Shown piece after piece: positions 51,246-60,008 of a stretch of DNA of 64,000 bases (its first letter is position 1; each line of letters begins with the position of its first letter). A program made the translations under genes and the position numbers. The stretch is from Winogradskyella alexanderae. GTDB lineage: Bacteria > Bacteroidota > Bacteroidia > Flavobacteriales > Flavobacteriaceae. The DNA lies in contig NZ_JAIUJR010000001.1 in the NCBI RefSeq assembly GCF_020166335.1, positions 620,001 through 684,000 of the forward strand, read 5' to 3'. The notes beneath the pieces were generated by a model that made no database searches, was not told the DNA's origin, and was given only the letters and a program-made list of their open reading frames with translations.

Positions 51246-52364
51246 ATGCAAATAATATTAGCACCAGATAAATATAAAGGTTCGATTACGGGAATGGAAT
51301 TCTGTGATATTGTAGAACCAATTCTGCATGAAAAACTCGGTGCAGATGTTTTAAGATTGCCGTTGGCTGATGGTGGTGATGGAACCATTGAGGTCATTAA
51401 TTTTTACCTAAAAGGGATATTTAAAATTGTTGAGGTTAACGATCCATTATTTCGTCCTATAAAGGCATCCTATTTGTATTCTGAATCTACCAAAATAGCA
51501 TTTATTGAAATGGCTGAAGCTTCAGGCATAAAGCTTCTAAAATCTAAAGATCAAAACTGTATGAACACCACAACCTTTGGCACAGGAGAATTGATTTTGA
51601 GCGCGATAAGTGAAGGTGCAAATCATATCATTCTGGGTATTGGAGGCAGTGCAACTAACGATTGTGGTATTGGTATGGCAACGGCTTTAGGCTATGAGTT
51701 TTTTGATAAAAGGGGTAAAATCTTAGAACCTGTAGGTCGAAACTTAATACATATTACCAAAATTAGAGCTGATAATGTTGATAGTAGGATAAGAGATGTC
51801 AAGGTTCAAATTGCTTGTGATGTTAAGAATCCGCTATATGGGCCAAAAGGCGCCGCACATGTCTATGCGAAACAAAAAGGTGCAAATCCATTAGAAATTG
51901 AATACCTAAATGCAGGATTAAGACATTTTTCCGGTCTTTTAGATGATTATTTCAATATAAAAACCCAACAAGTTGAAGGTTCAGGTGCTGCTGGTGGAAT
52001 GGGAGCTGGTACCGTTGCGTTTTTAAATGGTGAATTGTTACCTGGTATTGAATTGATTATGCAGATTGCCAATTTTGAGGAAAAAACAAGAAATGCAGAT
52101 TGGATAATTACTGGAGAAGGCCGATTAGATGATCAAACCCTTTCAGGCAAAGCCATAAGCGGTATAATTGAAGTGGCCCAGAAACACAATATTAAGGTAG
52201 CTTCTTTTTCGGGGAGTTCTGATTTAAGTGCTGTTGAAATAAAAGGTATGGGAATAGACTATAGCTCCACGATCATGGACAAAGCAATAAGCTTAGATGA
52301 CGCTTTAAAAAACACTGAAACTTATTTAAAGCAATTAGCAATGGATTTTACTTCTTCTTTTTAG
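51246..52364 (+). CDS. Glycerate kinase (GlxK/GarK family)
   Basis: A 372-residue kinase forming 2-phosphoglycerate from glycerate and ATP. The family-typical start MQIILAPDKYKGSITG is followed by LPLADGGDGTIEVI, IILGIGGSATNDCGIGMATAL (~130-150), ACDVKNPLYGPKGAA, GSGAAGGMGAGTVAFL and ITGEGRLDDQTLSGKA. The product enters lower glycolysis directly. It is the third gene of the cassette, supporting a glycerate-releasing first step. Its 3' end overlaps the convergent DUF3098 gene by 17 bases. Confidence 0.95.
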   Translation: MQIILAPDKYKGSITGMEFCDIVEPILHEKLGADVLRLPLADGGDGTIEVINFYLKGIFKIVEVNDPLFRPIKASYLYSESTKIAFIEMAEASGIKLLKSKDQNCMNTTTFGTGELILSAISEGANHIILGIGGSATNDCGIGMATALGYEFFDKRGKILEPVGRNLIHITKIRADNVDSRIRDVKVQIACDVKNPLYGPKGAAHVYAKQKGANPLEIEYLNAGLRHFSGLLDDYFNIKTQQVEGSGAAGGMGAGTVAFLNGELLPGIELIMQIANFEEKTRNADWIITGEGRLDDQTLSGKAISGIIEVAQKHNIKVASFSGSSDLSAVEIKGMGIDYSSTIMDKAISLDDALKNTETYLKQLAMDFTSSF

Positions 52365-52620
52365 AGTCTGTTTTGTCTGGATTAAGCAGAATGGCGTAAA
52401 CCTGAATACCAAATCCAATAAGAACTAAGGTTGGTGCTAAACGAATACGTCTCCAACTGAAGATTGATGGATCAAAAACATTAGGATCATCACTACCACC
52501 GCCAGCCATCAAAATGAAACCTAAAGCAATAAAACCCAAACCTATAAATAGCCACTTATAATTTTTTTTGCCGAAAATAAATTCAGCTTTAGCGTCTTCT
52601 TTACGTTTTTTTTCTCCCAT
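52348..52620 (-). CDS. DUF3098 small membrane protein
   Basis: 90 residues with two helices (WLFIGLGFIALGFILMAGGG ~24-43, APTLVLIGFGIQVYAILL ~62-79) and charged ends (MGEKKRKEDAKAEFIFGKKNY, PDKTDSKKKK). It matches DUF3098, found in Bacteroidota beside ftsX and uppP. Its role is unknown; its position suggests an envelope or division function. Its start overlaps the lipoprotein stop by 1 base (TAATG). Confidence 0.85.
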   Translation of the reverse strand: MGEKKRKEDAKAEFIFGKKNYKWLFIGLGFIALGFILMAGGGSDDPNVFDPSIFSWRRIRLAPTLVLIGFGIQVYAILLNPDKTDSKKKK

Positions 52621-52961
52621 TAGTTGTCAAATTCAGTAAAAATAATCTCGTCTCCAAGCGCGAGTTGCGAAATATGTTCGGATGTAATACCTCCTAATAC
52701 TTTAGCCAAGTGCAAAGTAACAGTTTTATTTAATACTATTCTCTTAAGAGAATCTAAATTTAAACCTTGTTCTAAACCACGATTGATGTAATAAAAATCA
52801 GTGCCATCATCATGAAATACAATATCGTAGCTACTACCTTCAGTAATTCTAGTAATTTTTACATCAATTACTACACAATCCTCTGGTTTTGGATTATAAA
52901 TAATGCAGGAGCTAAAGAACAAAAGATAAATAACCAATAGGAGAGAAGGCGTTTTTTTCAT
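52620..52961 (-). CDS. Small lipoprotein of unknown function
   Basis: 113 residues from ATG 52961, which gives the lipoprotein signal MKKTPSLLLVIYLLFFSSC (Cys19). An upstream Met 10 codons earlier would place charged residues ahead of the signal. The mature part is beta-rich (VVIDVKITRITEGSSYDIVF, YYINRGLEQGLNLDSL, GDEIIFTEFDN). I do not recognise a family. It sits between ftsX (54-base gap) and DUF3098 (1-base overlap). I do not recall it as a usual member of that block. Confidence 0.65.
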   Translation of the reverse strand: MKKTPSLLLVIYLLFFSSCIIYNPKPEDCVVIDVKITRITEGSSYDIVFHDDGTDFYYINRGLEQGLNLDSLKRIVLNKTVTLHLAKVLGGITSEHISQLALGDEIIFTEFDN

Positions 52962-53015
52962 GATTGGTAATTTTTTGATGAAACGAATCAAACAGGTATT
53001 TATTATAGCTAGGAT

Positions 53016-53894
53016 CTAATAATACAATTGATCTGTCTTCAGGTTAAGGAAACGCTGTGTGGCAATAAACGTACTTATCCACGTAATGACAATCCCTAAT
53101 AAAAATATACCAACAAATAATCCTATAATCAGAATAGTATTTCTAAGAAGTTCTAATTCTGGGAAAGTTAAATCTAAATAATAAAGTACAACAGCCATTC
53201 CTATTAAAGCAACAAAAGCACCAATAATTCCAAGTTGTACACTCTTCCAAATAAAGGGTTTTCTAATAAAACTCTTTGTCGCTCCAACCATTTGCATGGT
53301 TTTAATGATAAATCGCTTAGAGTACACGGCCAATCGAATAGAACTATTAATAAGAAGTACGGCAATTAGGGTAAAAATACCACTGATAATTAGCACCCAG
53401 AAGGTAATTTTTTTGACGTTATCGTTCATCAGCTCCACTAAATCATTGTCATATCGAATTTCTTCTATAAAGGATTTATTAGACAAGCCTTCCGAGATTT
53501 CTGAAAGACTTTCGGTAGTAACATAATCTGCCTTTAAATATACATCTATAGAATTTTTTAAAGGATTGTAACCAACAAAATCCATAAAATCTTCTCCAGT
53601 TTCAGCTTTCATAATTGCAGCAGCATCTTCTTTTGATACGTATAGTGCTTCTTTAGAATAATCTGCCATTACCAAGCTTTTTTTCAGCTGATTCACCTCA
53701 ACATCTTTCGCTGTATCATTAAGGTAAATGGTCATTACAACCTGTTCCTTAAAATGATCGGCAACTTTTTTGGCATTGATAACCAATAAACCCAAACAGC
53801 CTAATAAAAATAGAACTAAAGCAATGCTTATAACTACAGAAATATAAGATGAAATAAGTTTTCGCTTTTGGTATTTGTCAAATGATGAGGCCAT
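53016..53894 (-). CDS. ftsX: Cell division protein FtsX (ABC permease-like)
   Basis: 292 residues. One N-terminal membrane helix (~17-38) is followed by an extracytoplasmic domain (~40-165, including YLNDTAKDVEVNQLKKSLVM) and three C-terminal helices (about 168-188, 218-240, 255-280). That is the FtsX topology. With FtsE it couples ATP hydrolysis to activation of peptidoglycan hydrolases at the septum. MVGATKSFIRKPFIWKSVQLG is the cytosolic coupling helix that meets FtsE. No ftsE gene is adjacent, as is usual for this phylum. M23 peptidases such as the one at 267 are typical FtsEX clients. Confidence 0.92.
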   Translation of the reverse strand: MASSFDKYQKRKLISSYISVVISIALVLFLLGCLGLLVINAKKVADHFKEQVVMTIYLNDTAKDVEVNQLKKSLVMADYSKEALYVSKEDAAAIMKAETGEDFMDFVGYNPLKNSIDVYLKADYVTTESLSEISEGLSNKSFIEEIRYDNDLVELMNDNVKKITFWVLIISGIFTLIAVLLINSSIRLAVYSKRFIIKTMQMVGATKSFIRKPFIWKSVQLGIIGAFVALIGMAVVLYYLDLTFPELELLRNTILIIGLFVGIFLLGIVITWISTFIATQRFLNLKTDQLYY

Positions 53895-53985
53895 TCAAAA
53901 ATTGGATTAATGCAGTAAAAATAAAAAACAATTTAGTTATCTCGAGTAATACAACGTTTAGTTTTTAATTGTGTTGTAATACCAC

Positions 53986-53993
53986 TAAATTTG
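53986..53993 (+). promoter_or_regulatory. -7 promoter box of leuS
   Basis: TAAATTTG fits TAnnTTTG. The predicted start near 53998 gives a ~22-base leader and rules out an in-frame ATG at 53969. Confidence 0.6.
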
Positions 53994-54019
53994 CACCTTA
54001 TTTCAAGGGTATTGCTATA

Positions 54020-56956
54020 ATGAGATACGATTTTAACAAGATTGAAGCCAAGTGGCAAAAGTATTGGGCCGATAATCAAACTTTTAAAGCTGAAAACGAT
54101 TCGGATAAACCAAAATATTATGTCTTGGATATGTTTCCCTACCCAAGTGGTGCAGGTTTACATGTTGGTCATCCATTAGGCTATATTGCTAGTGATATTT
54201 ATGCGAGATATAAGCGTCACAAAGGCTTCAATGTGCTTCACCCTCAGGGTTATGATAGTTTTGGTTTACCTGCTGAACAATATGCCATTCAGACGGGTCA
54301 ACATCCGGCTATCACTACTGAGGCTAATATAAAAACCTATAGAAGGCAATTAGATCAAATAGGATTTTCATTTGATTGGACTAGAGAAGTGCGTACCTCA
54401 GACCCTAAGTATTACAAATGGACACAGTGGATTTTTATTCAACTTTTTGAGTCATGGTATAATTATGATAGTGACAAGGCAGAGGATATTGATGCCCTGA
54501 TTAAAATATTTGAAGCTGAAGGAAATGCAAATGTAAATGCAGCCAGTGATGACGATGTTACTGTATTTTCAGCTGACGATTGGAAAAGGTTTTCTTCTGA
54601 AGAAAAACAAGGACTTTTATTAAAGTACAGGTTGACCTATTTGGCAGAAACTGAAGTTAATTGGTGTCCAGCATTAGGTACCGTATTGGCGAATGACGAA
54701 ATCGTAAATGGTGTATCAGAGCGTGGTGGGCATCCTGTAATTAGAAAAAAAATGACACAATGGAGTATGCGAATTTCTGCCTATGCAGAGCGACTGCTTC
54801 AAGGGCTAGAAACCATAGACTGGACAGATTCACTTAAGGAAAGTCAACGCAATTGGATAGGGAAGTCGGTTGGTGCCTCAGTGACCTTCAATGTAATAAA
54901 TTATGATGCTAATATTGAAGTTTTTACCACGAGACCCGATACTATTTTTGGTGTTTCATTTATGACTTTAGCACCAGAACATGAATTAGTGTCAAAGATT
55001 ACCACAGATGACCGAAAGGAAGAAGTCAATGCTTATATCGATGCCACAGCAAAACGCTCAGAACGGGATAGGATGGCGGATGTCAAGACTATTTCAGGAG
55101 TGTTCACGGGTGCTTATGCCGAGCATCCATTTACAAAGGAAGCTATTCCAATATGGATTGGTGATTATGTTTTGGCAAGCTATGGTACAGGAGCTGTAAT
55201 GGCTGTACCATGTGGTGACCAACGCGATTACGATTTTGCAAAACACTTTAATATTCCTATTCCAAACATTTTTGATGGTGTTGATATTTCGGAAGAGGCT
55301 TTTGCATCGAAGGATAATGTAAAAATTGGGAATAGTGATTTCCTTGATGGTTTAAACTATAAGAAGGCAACCAAACGTGCTATTTATGAGTTAGAACAAA
55401 TAGGCCAAGGACAAGGTAAAACCAATTACCGACTGCGAGATGCTGTGTTTTCACGTCAACGCTATTGGGGCGAACCCTTTCCAGTGTATTACAAGAATGG
55501 CTTGCCACAAATGATTGATGTGGAGCACTTGCCCTTAAACCTTCCTGAGGTTGAAAAGTACTTACCAACTGAAACAGGAGAGCCTCCTTTAGGAAATGCA
55601 AAAGTTTGGGCTTGGGATACGACTACTAATGCTGTAGTAGAAAATGATAGAATTGATAATGAGACGGTCTTTCCTTTAGAATTGAATACTATGCCAGGTT
55701 GGGCAGGCAGTTCTCAATATTTTAATAGGTATATGGATCCTCATAATGATGAGGAGATTTTCTCGAAAGATGCTATAAACTATTGGCAACAAGTGGATTT
55801 ATATATAGGTGGAAGCGAGCACGCAACGGGTCATTTATTGTATTCACGTTTCTGGCAAAAATTTATGTTTGATAAAGGCTATGTGCCACACGACGAATAT
55901 GCCAAGAAGTTGATTAACCAAGGCATGATTTTGGGGACAAGTTCATTTATATTCAAGTGGAATACAAGTCTCAAGAAGAATGACAAGCCAATTCTTATAT
56001 ATACTAACTTTGAAATAATTGACGAAATTATTCACAAAAACATGAGATTTGAGGAGTTGTTTTCTGGTGAGTTAAAAGAATTGTTTGATACCAATTTTCA
56101 TATTTCTAGTAAGGCTAAATATGAAAATTTTTCTCCAATGCATGTGGATGTTTCATTAGTAAATAGCAGCAGTTTAGTTGAAATAGACGATTTAATAAAA
56201 TGGAGACCAGAACTAGAAAAGGCACATTTTATTGGGATAGAAAATGGCTGTATTAAGGTTAAACATGATGTCGAAAAAATGTCTAAGTCTAAGTACAATG
56301 TTGTTAACCCAGATGAAATCTGTGAGCAATATGGTGCAGATAGTTTGCGCTTGTATGAGATGTTTCTTGGGCCATTAGAGCAATACAAACCATGGAATAC
56401 GGCTGGTATTACAGGCGTGCATAGTTTCCTCAAAAAACTATGGAAATTGTACGTTGGCCAAGATGGTTTAAATGTCACTGATGCAGAGCCAACGAAAGAT
56501 AATTTAAAAACGCTACATAAAACCATAAAAAAGGTTGAGGAAGATGTTGAGAACTTCTCGTTTAATACTTCGGTTTCTACCTTCATGATTGCTGTTAATG
56601 AGTTAACCGCCCAAAAATGCACGAGTAAGAAAATACTAGAGCCTTTATTGATTTTGATTTCACCTTATGCACCACATATTGCTGAAGAATTATGGGAAAC
56701 ATTGGGGCATACCAAATCTATATCAACAGCGCCTTTCCCAATATTTGATGAAAAGCATTTGGTTGAGAGTAGCAAGAATTATCCAATTTCTTTTAATGGT
56801 AAGATGCGATTTACTCTAGAATTACCTTTAGATATGAGTAAGGAAGATATTGAAAAGACGGTATTAGCTTACGAAAAAACTCAAGAGCAACTGCAAGGTC
56901 GCACTCCAAAAAAGGTAATCGTTGTGCCTGGTAAGATTGTAAACATAGTTGGATAA
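54020..56956 (+). CDS. leuS: Leucine--tRNA ligase
   Basis: A 978-residue class I synthetase starting MRYDFNKIEAKWQKYW. The HIGH-type motif is GLHVGHPLG and the KMSKS motif EKMSKSKYNVVNPDEI. The CP1 editing domain includes TTRPDTIFGVSFMTLAPEH and YGTGAVMAVPCGDQRD. Bacteroidota LeuRS is longer than the E. coli enzyme, and here a ~65-residue extension lies between INQGMILGTSSF (~632-643) and HVDVSLVN (~707-714). The C-terminal domain is present. The BamE-like gene starts 3 bases after the stop. Confidence 0.97.
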   Translation: MRYDFNKIEAKWQKYWADNQTFKAENDSDKPKYYVLDMFPYPSGAGLHVGHPLGYIASDIYARYKRHKGFNVLHPQGYDSFGLPAEQYAIQTGQHPAITTEANIKTYRRQLDQIGFSFDWTREVRTSDPKYYKWTQWIFIQLFESWYNYDSDKAEDIDALIKIFEAEGNANVNAASDDDVTVFSADDWKRFSSEEKQGLLLKYRLTYLAETEVNWCPALGTVLANDEIVNGVSERGGHPVIRKKMTQWSMRISAYAERLLQGLETIDWTDSLKESQRNWIGKSVGASVTFNVINYDANIEVFTTRPDTIFGVSFMTLAPEHELVSKITTDDRKEEVNAYIDATAKRSERDRMADVKTISGVFTGAYAEHPFTKEAIPIWIGDYVLASYGTGAVMAVPCGDQRDYDFAKHFNIPIPNIFDGVDISEEAFASKDNVKIGNSDFLDGLNYKKATKRAIYELEQIGQGQGKTNYRLRDAVFSRQRYWGEPFPVYYKNGLPQMIDVEHLPLNLPEVEKYLPTETGEPPLGNAKVWAWDTTTNAVVENDRIDNETVFPLELNTMPGWAGSSQYFNRYMDPHNDEEIFSKDAINYWQQVDLYIGGSEHATGHLLYSRFWQKFMFDKGYVPHDEYAKKLINQGMILGTSSFIFKWNTSLKKNDKPILIYTNFEIIDEIIHKNMRFEELFSGELKELFDTNFHISSKAKYENFSPMHVDVSLVNSSSLVEIDDLIKWRPELEKAHFIGIENGCIKVKHDVEKMSKSKYNVVNPDEICEQYGADSLRLYEMFLGPLEQYKPWNTAGITGVHSFLKKLWKLYVGQDGLNVTDAEPTKDNLKTLHKTIKKVEEDVENFSFNTSVSTFMIAVNELTAQKCTSKKILEPLLILISPYAPHIAEELWETLGHTKSISTAPFPIFDEKHLVESSKNYPISFNGKMRFTLELPLDMSKEDIEKTVLAYEKTQEQLQGRTPKKVIVVPGKIVNIVG

Positions 56957-56959
56957 TTT

Positions 56960-57310
56960 ATGGGTAGTACGCTAGATAGAATTAAAAAAGTAAGCTTCAT
57001 ATTCTTTCTAGCAATTTTAATTGGTTTGTCACTAATTTGGATGTTTGAGGATGATTTTGATGCAAATCAGTGGCGAAGTAAACCGGATGAGCGCTATAAA
57101 ATGGCCAATGATATAATTGAGCACAATTTACTTGGTGAAAAATCAAAAGAAGAAATCATTCAAATTCTGGGAATTCCAAGAACTTCAGATTCAAATACGT
57201 TAATTTATGACTTAGGCACACCGCCAAGTTTTTTCGATTCAGAACCACAGCGTCTCGTTATAAAACTTAGAGATGAAAAAGTTGTCAGGGTGACTGTAGT
57301 ACAGGATTAA
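56960..57310 (+). CDS. Small membrane-anchored BamE/SmpA-like protein
   Basis: 116 residues. A hydrophobic helix (VSFIFFLAILIGLSLIWMF, ~11-29) with no lipobox is followed by a short domain. It contains LLGEKSKEEIIQILGIPRTS and LVIKLRDEKVVRVTVV, the alpha-alpha-beta pattern of the SmpA/BamE (BLIP-like) fold. Function is unknown. It begins 3 bases after leuS, so it is probably co-transcribed. Confidence 0.6.
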   Translation: MGSTLDRIKKVSFIFFLAILIGLSLIWMFEDDFDANQWRSKPDERYKMANDIIEHNLLGEKSKEEIIQILGIPRTSDSNTLIYDLGTPPSFFDSEPQRLVIKLRDEKVVRVTVVQD

Positions 57311-57528
57311 TAGTCAAGATGTTTTAACCATATTTCCATTTGTCGATGCAATTTTACCTTCGTCTATTGCTGTATTTCTTTGAAAATGAAATTATTATTG
57401 AAAAAAGTTTAAATAAGTTTCCTTTATTTATTAATTCCGTAAAAATTGGCCTCAATTCAAAACGAAATTTGGATAGCTCAATTTTTTGATAGTAATTGAC
57501 ATGGCTATTAAACTCAAAATCTAATACT

Positions 57529-58629
57529 ATGAATATTGGCGTTCCTAAGGAAATCAAGAACAATGAAAACAGAGTTGGTATGACACCTGCTGGCGTTTTC
57601 GAACTCATTAAAAACAATCATACCGTTTACGTTCAAAAAGAAGCTGGTTTAGGAAGTGGTTTTTTTGATGATGATTATCGAGAAGTTGGTGCAGTAATAT
57701 TAGAAACAATTCAAGAGGTTTACGCTTCTGCAGATATGATTGTGAAAGTTAAGGAGCCGATTGAAGAGGAGTATCCCCTAATAAAATCGCATCACGTGGT
57801 TTTTACCTATTTCCATTTTGCATCTAGCGAACCGTTAACTAAAGCCATGATAAACAGTAAAGCGGTATGCATTGCTTACGAGACTGTTGAAGATGAAGAC
57901 GGTACGTTGCCCTTATTAACGCCAATGTCTGAAGTTGCTGGCAGAATGGCAATTCAACAAGGTGCCAAATATCTAGAAAAACCAATTAAAGGTAAGGGTG
58001 TTCTATTAGGAGGTGTTCCTGGCGTGCCTCCAGGTAAGGTTCTCGTACTTGGAGCAGGTACTGTAGGAATCCAGGCGGCTAAAATGGCCGCAGGTTTAGG
58101 TGCGCATGTAACGATTATGGACATTAATATGAAGCAATTGCGCTATGTGAATGATATAATGCCAAAACATGTGGTTACAGAATTTTCTAGTGAATTCAAT
58201 ATTAGAAATAGAATAAAAGATCACGATTTAATTGTTGGAGGCGTTTTGATTAAAGGTGCAAAAGCCCCTAAATTAATCACAAGAGACATGCTTAAAGAAA
58301 TGCATCCAGGAACTGTGATTGTGGATGTAGCAGTGGACCAAGGTGGTTGTATTGAAACAACTAAAGCAACCACACATGAAAATCCTACATTTATTGTCGA
58401 TGATGTTGTACATTATTGTGTTGCCAACATGCCAGGGGCAGTGCCATACACGTCGACCCTAGCGCTAACAAACGTCACATTGCCATATGTTTTGCGACTT
58501 GCAAATCAAGGTTGGGAAGTTGCATGTGCAAAAGACCAATCTTTAAGAAAAGGCCTCAATATAGTTAATGGCAAGATTGTGTATGAAGAAATTGCAGAAG
58601 CTTTTAATTGGTCATTGGAAGCGATGTAA
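57529..58629 (+). CDS. ald: Alanine dehydrogenase
   Basis: A 366-residue NAD-dependent enzyme interconverting alanine and pyruvate plus ammonium. It starts at MNIGVPKEIKNNENRVGMTP; an upstream in-frame Met at 57496 is rejected on family start. Catalytic Lys and His lie in MIVKVKEP and FTYFHFAS. The NAD fold has VLVLGAGTVGIQAAKMAAGLGAHVTIMDIN (quoted in part, ~170-199), and GGCIETTKATTHENP and YCVANMPGAVPYTST follow. With the AGCS transporter it could support alanine use. The 218-base upstream gap shows no clear promoter box or other feature. Confidence 0.96.
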   Translation: MNIGVPKEIKNNENRVGMTPAGVFELIKNNHTVYVQKEAGLGSGFFDDDYREVGAVILETIQEVYASADMIVKVKEPIEEEYPLIKSHHVVFTYFHFASSEPLTKAMINSKAVCIAYETVEDEDGTLPLLTPMSEVAGRMAIQQGAKYLEKPIKGKGVLLGGVPGVPPGKVLVLGAGTVGIQAAKMAAGLGAHVTIMDINMKQLRYVNDIMPKHVVTEFSSEFNIRNRIKDHDLIVGGVLIKGAKAPKLITRDMLKEMHPGTVIVDVAVDQGGCIETTKATTHENPTFIVDDVVHYCVANMPGAVPYTSTLALTNVTLPYVLRLANQGWEVACAKDQSLRKGLNIVNGKIVYEEIAEAFNWSLEAM

Positions 58630-58733
58630 TTTGGGGATTAGTAAATCAAAAACTGACATTATTTCTTAACTCAAATTTGGCTTATTTTTTGCTGTTCATT
58701 TCGTAATTTTACAATAAAAGTAACGATAAAATT

Positions 58734-59429
58734 ATGTTTGGATACTATATATTAATTGGTGCAATTGCACTAGTAAGCTGGTTAGTAAGTAATAAACTCA
58801 AAAAGAAATTTGCCTTCTATTCAAAGCGTCAACTTCAAAATGGTATGAGTGGACGGGAAATTGCCGAGAAAATGTTGTCAGATCATGGAATTTATGATGT
58901 AGAGGTAATTTCTGTAAGAGGTCAATTAACAGATCATTACAACCCAAAAAATAAAACTGTAAACCTTAGTGAAGCTGTTTATAATCAGCGTAATGCCGCT
59001 GCCGCTGCTGTTGCAGCACATGAGGTTGGGCATGCCGTACAGCACGCACAAGCTTATGGTGCGTTACAAATGCGCTCTGCATTGGTGCCTGTTGTGAGTG
59101 TTACATCTGGTATGTCTCAATGGTTGGTTATTGGAGGTCTTATTATGGGAGCTGCCGCAGGAGTAGGCATGGGCTACTGGATTGCCGTTGCCGGACTTGT
59201 TTTCATGGGAGCAGCAACCTTATTTAGTTTTATTACTTTACCTGTTGAGTACGATGCAAGTAATAGAGCCTTGGTTTGGTTAAAGAATAAACATATGGTT
59301 AGCCAACAGGAATATGAAGGTGCGGAAGACGCCTTAAAATGGGCTGCTAGAACTTATCTAGTCGCCGCAGTAGGTGCATTGGCATCACTTCTATATTGGG
59401 CACTCCAAGTTTTTGGAGGAAGAGATTAA
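58734..59429 (+). CDS. Zinc metallopeptidase, YugP family membrane protein
   Basis: 231 residues with helices at ~4-20, ~120-150, ~155-175 and ~205-225. The zinc motif AAHEVGHAVQHAQAYG (HExxH, ~96-111) is followed later by LPVEYDASNRAL, which supplies the third ligand. It belongs to the YugP/DUF2227-type membrane peptidases; the substrate is unknown. TAATTTTA about 25-30 bases upstream is a one-mismatch -7 box. A terminator follows. Confidence 0.88.
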   Translation: MFGYYILIGAIALVSWLVSNKLKKKFAFYSKRQLQNGMSGREIAEKMLSDHGIYDVEVISVRGQLTDHYNPKNKTVNLSEAVYNQRNAAAAAVAAHEVGHAVQHAQAYGALQMRSALVPVVSVTSGMSQWLVIGGLIMGAAAGVGMGYWIAVAGLVFMGAATLFSFITLPVEYDASNRALVWLKNKHMVSQQEYEGAEDALKWAARTYLVAAVGALASLLYWALQVFGGRD

Positions 59430-59447
59430 GAAACAATATTTATATGG

Positions 59448-59477
59448 AAAGCACCGTATTTCACACGGTGCTTTTTT
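59448..59477 (+). terminator. Terminator between the zinc peptidase and lrp genes
   Basis: AAGCACCGT and ACGGTGCTT around a 7-base loop, with a T-run on the plus strand and some A residues on the left. It may serve both converging genes. Confidence 0.88.
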
Positions 59478-59481
59478 AAGA

Positions 59482-59952
59482 TTATATTTTTATTTGTCTA
59501 TCTATCTGTTGTTGTAAGGATATAAAGGTTTCAGTTCTGGAAACACCTTTAATGGTTTGAATTTGAGAATTAAGAACATGCATTAAATGTTCATTGTCTT
59601 TTGAAAGTATCTTTATAAAAATACTCCATTCTCCTGTTGTATAGTGGCATTCAATTACCTCTGGCACCTTTTGTAATTGTTTAACAGCATCAGGATTACT
59701 TACCGCTTTATCCAAGTATACACCAACAAATGCCATGGTAGTATAGCCTAGTACCTTTGGGTTAATAATAAATTTTGAGCCTGCAAGCAAACCAGATTTT
59801 TCAAGTTTTTTTAGTCTTTGATGTATTGCAGCGCCGGAGATGCCGACATTTCTGGCTATTTCTAGAATAGGCGTTCTAGCATCTTCCATTAGAGCCCGTA
59901 GTATCTTTTTATCAATACCATCTATAAAAATGCCCTTTTCATTAACTTTCAT
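59482..59952 (-). CDS. Lrp/AsnC family transcriptional regulator
   Basis: 156 residues. The N-terminal helix-turn-helix (DKKILRALMEDARTP, EIARNVGISGAAIHQRLKKLEKSG, ~12-62) and C-terminal RAM domain (~75-150, VGVYLDKAVSNPDAV, ECHYTTGEWSIFIKI) are both complete. Such regulators bind amino acids and control their metabolism. It lies 56 bases downstream of the saccharopine dehydrogenase gene on the same strand, so lysine or branched-chain amino acids are plausible effectors. Confidence 0.94.
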   Translation of the reverse strand: MKVNEKGIFIDGIDKKILRALMEDARTPILEIARNVGISGAAIHQRLKKLEKSGLLAGSKFIINPKVLGYTTMAFVGVYLDKAVSNPDAVKQLQKVPEVIECHYTTGEWSIFIKILSKDNEHLMHVLNSQIQTIKGVSRTETFISLQQQIDRQIKI

Positions 59953-60008
59953 GAATGTTTCTATTTATAAATGAAAGTTAAAAATAAAAAAAGGATTTCA
60001 AATTGTAA

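Noticed and set aside
55950..56145. LeuRS extension as an inserted foreign element
   Set aside because: Long insertions at this point are usual in Bacteroidota LeuRS as far as I recall, and the frame and composition are unbroken.
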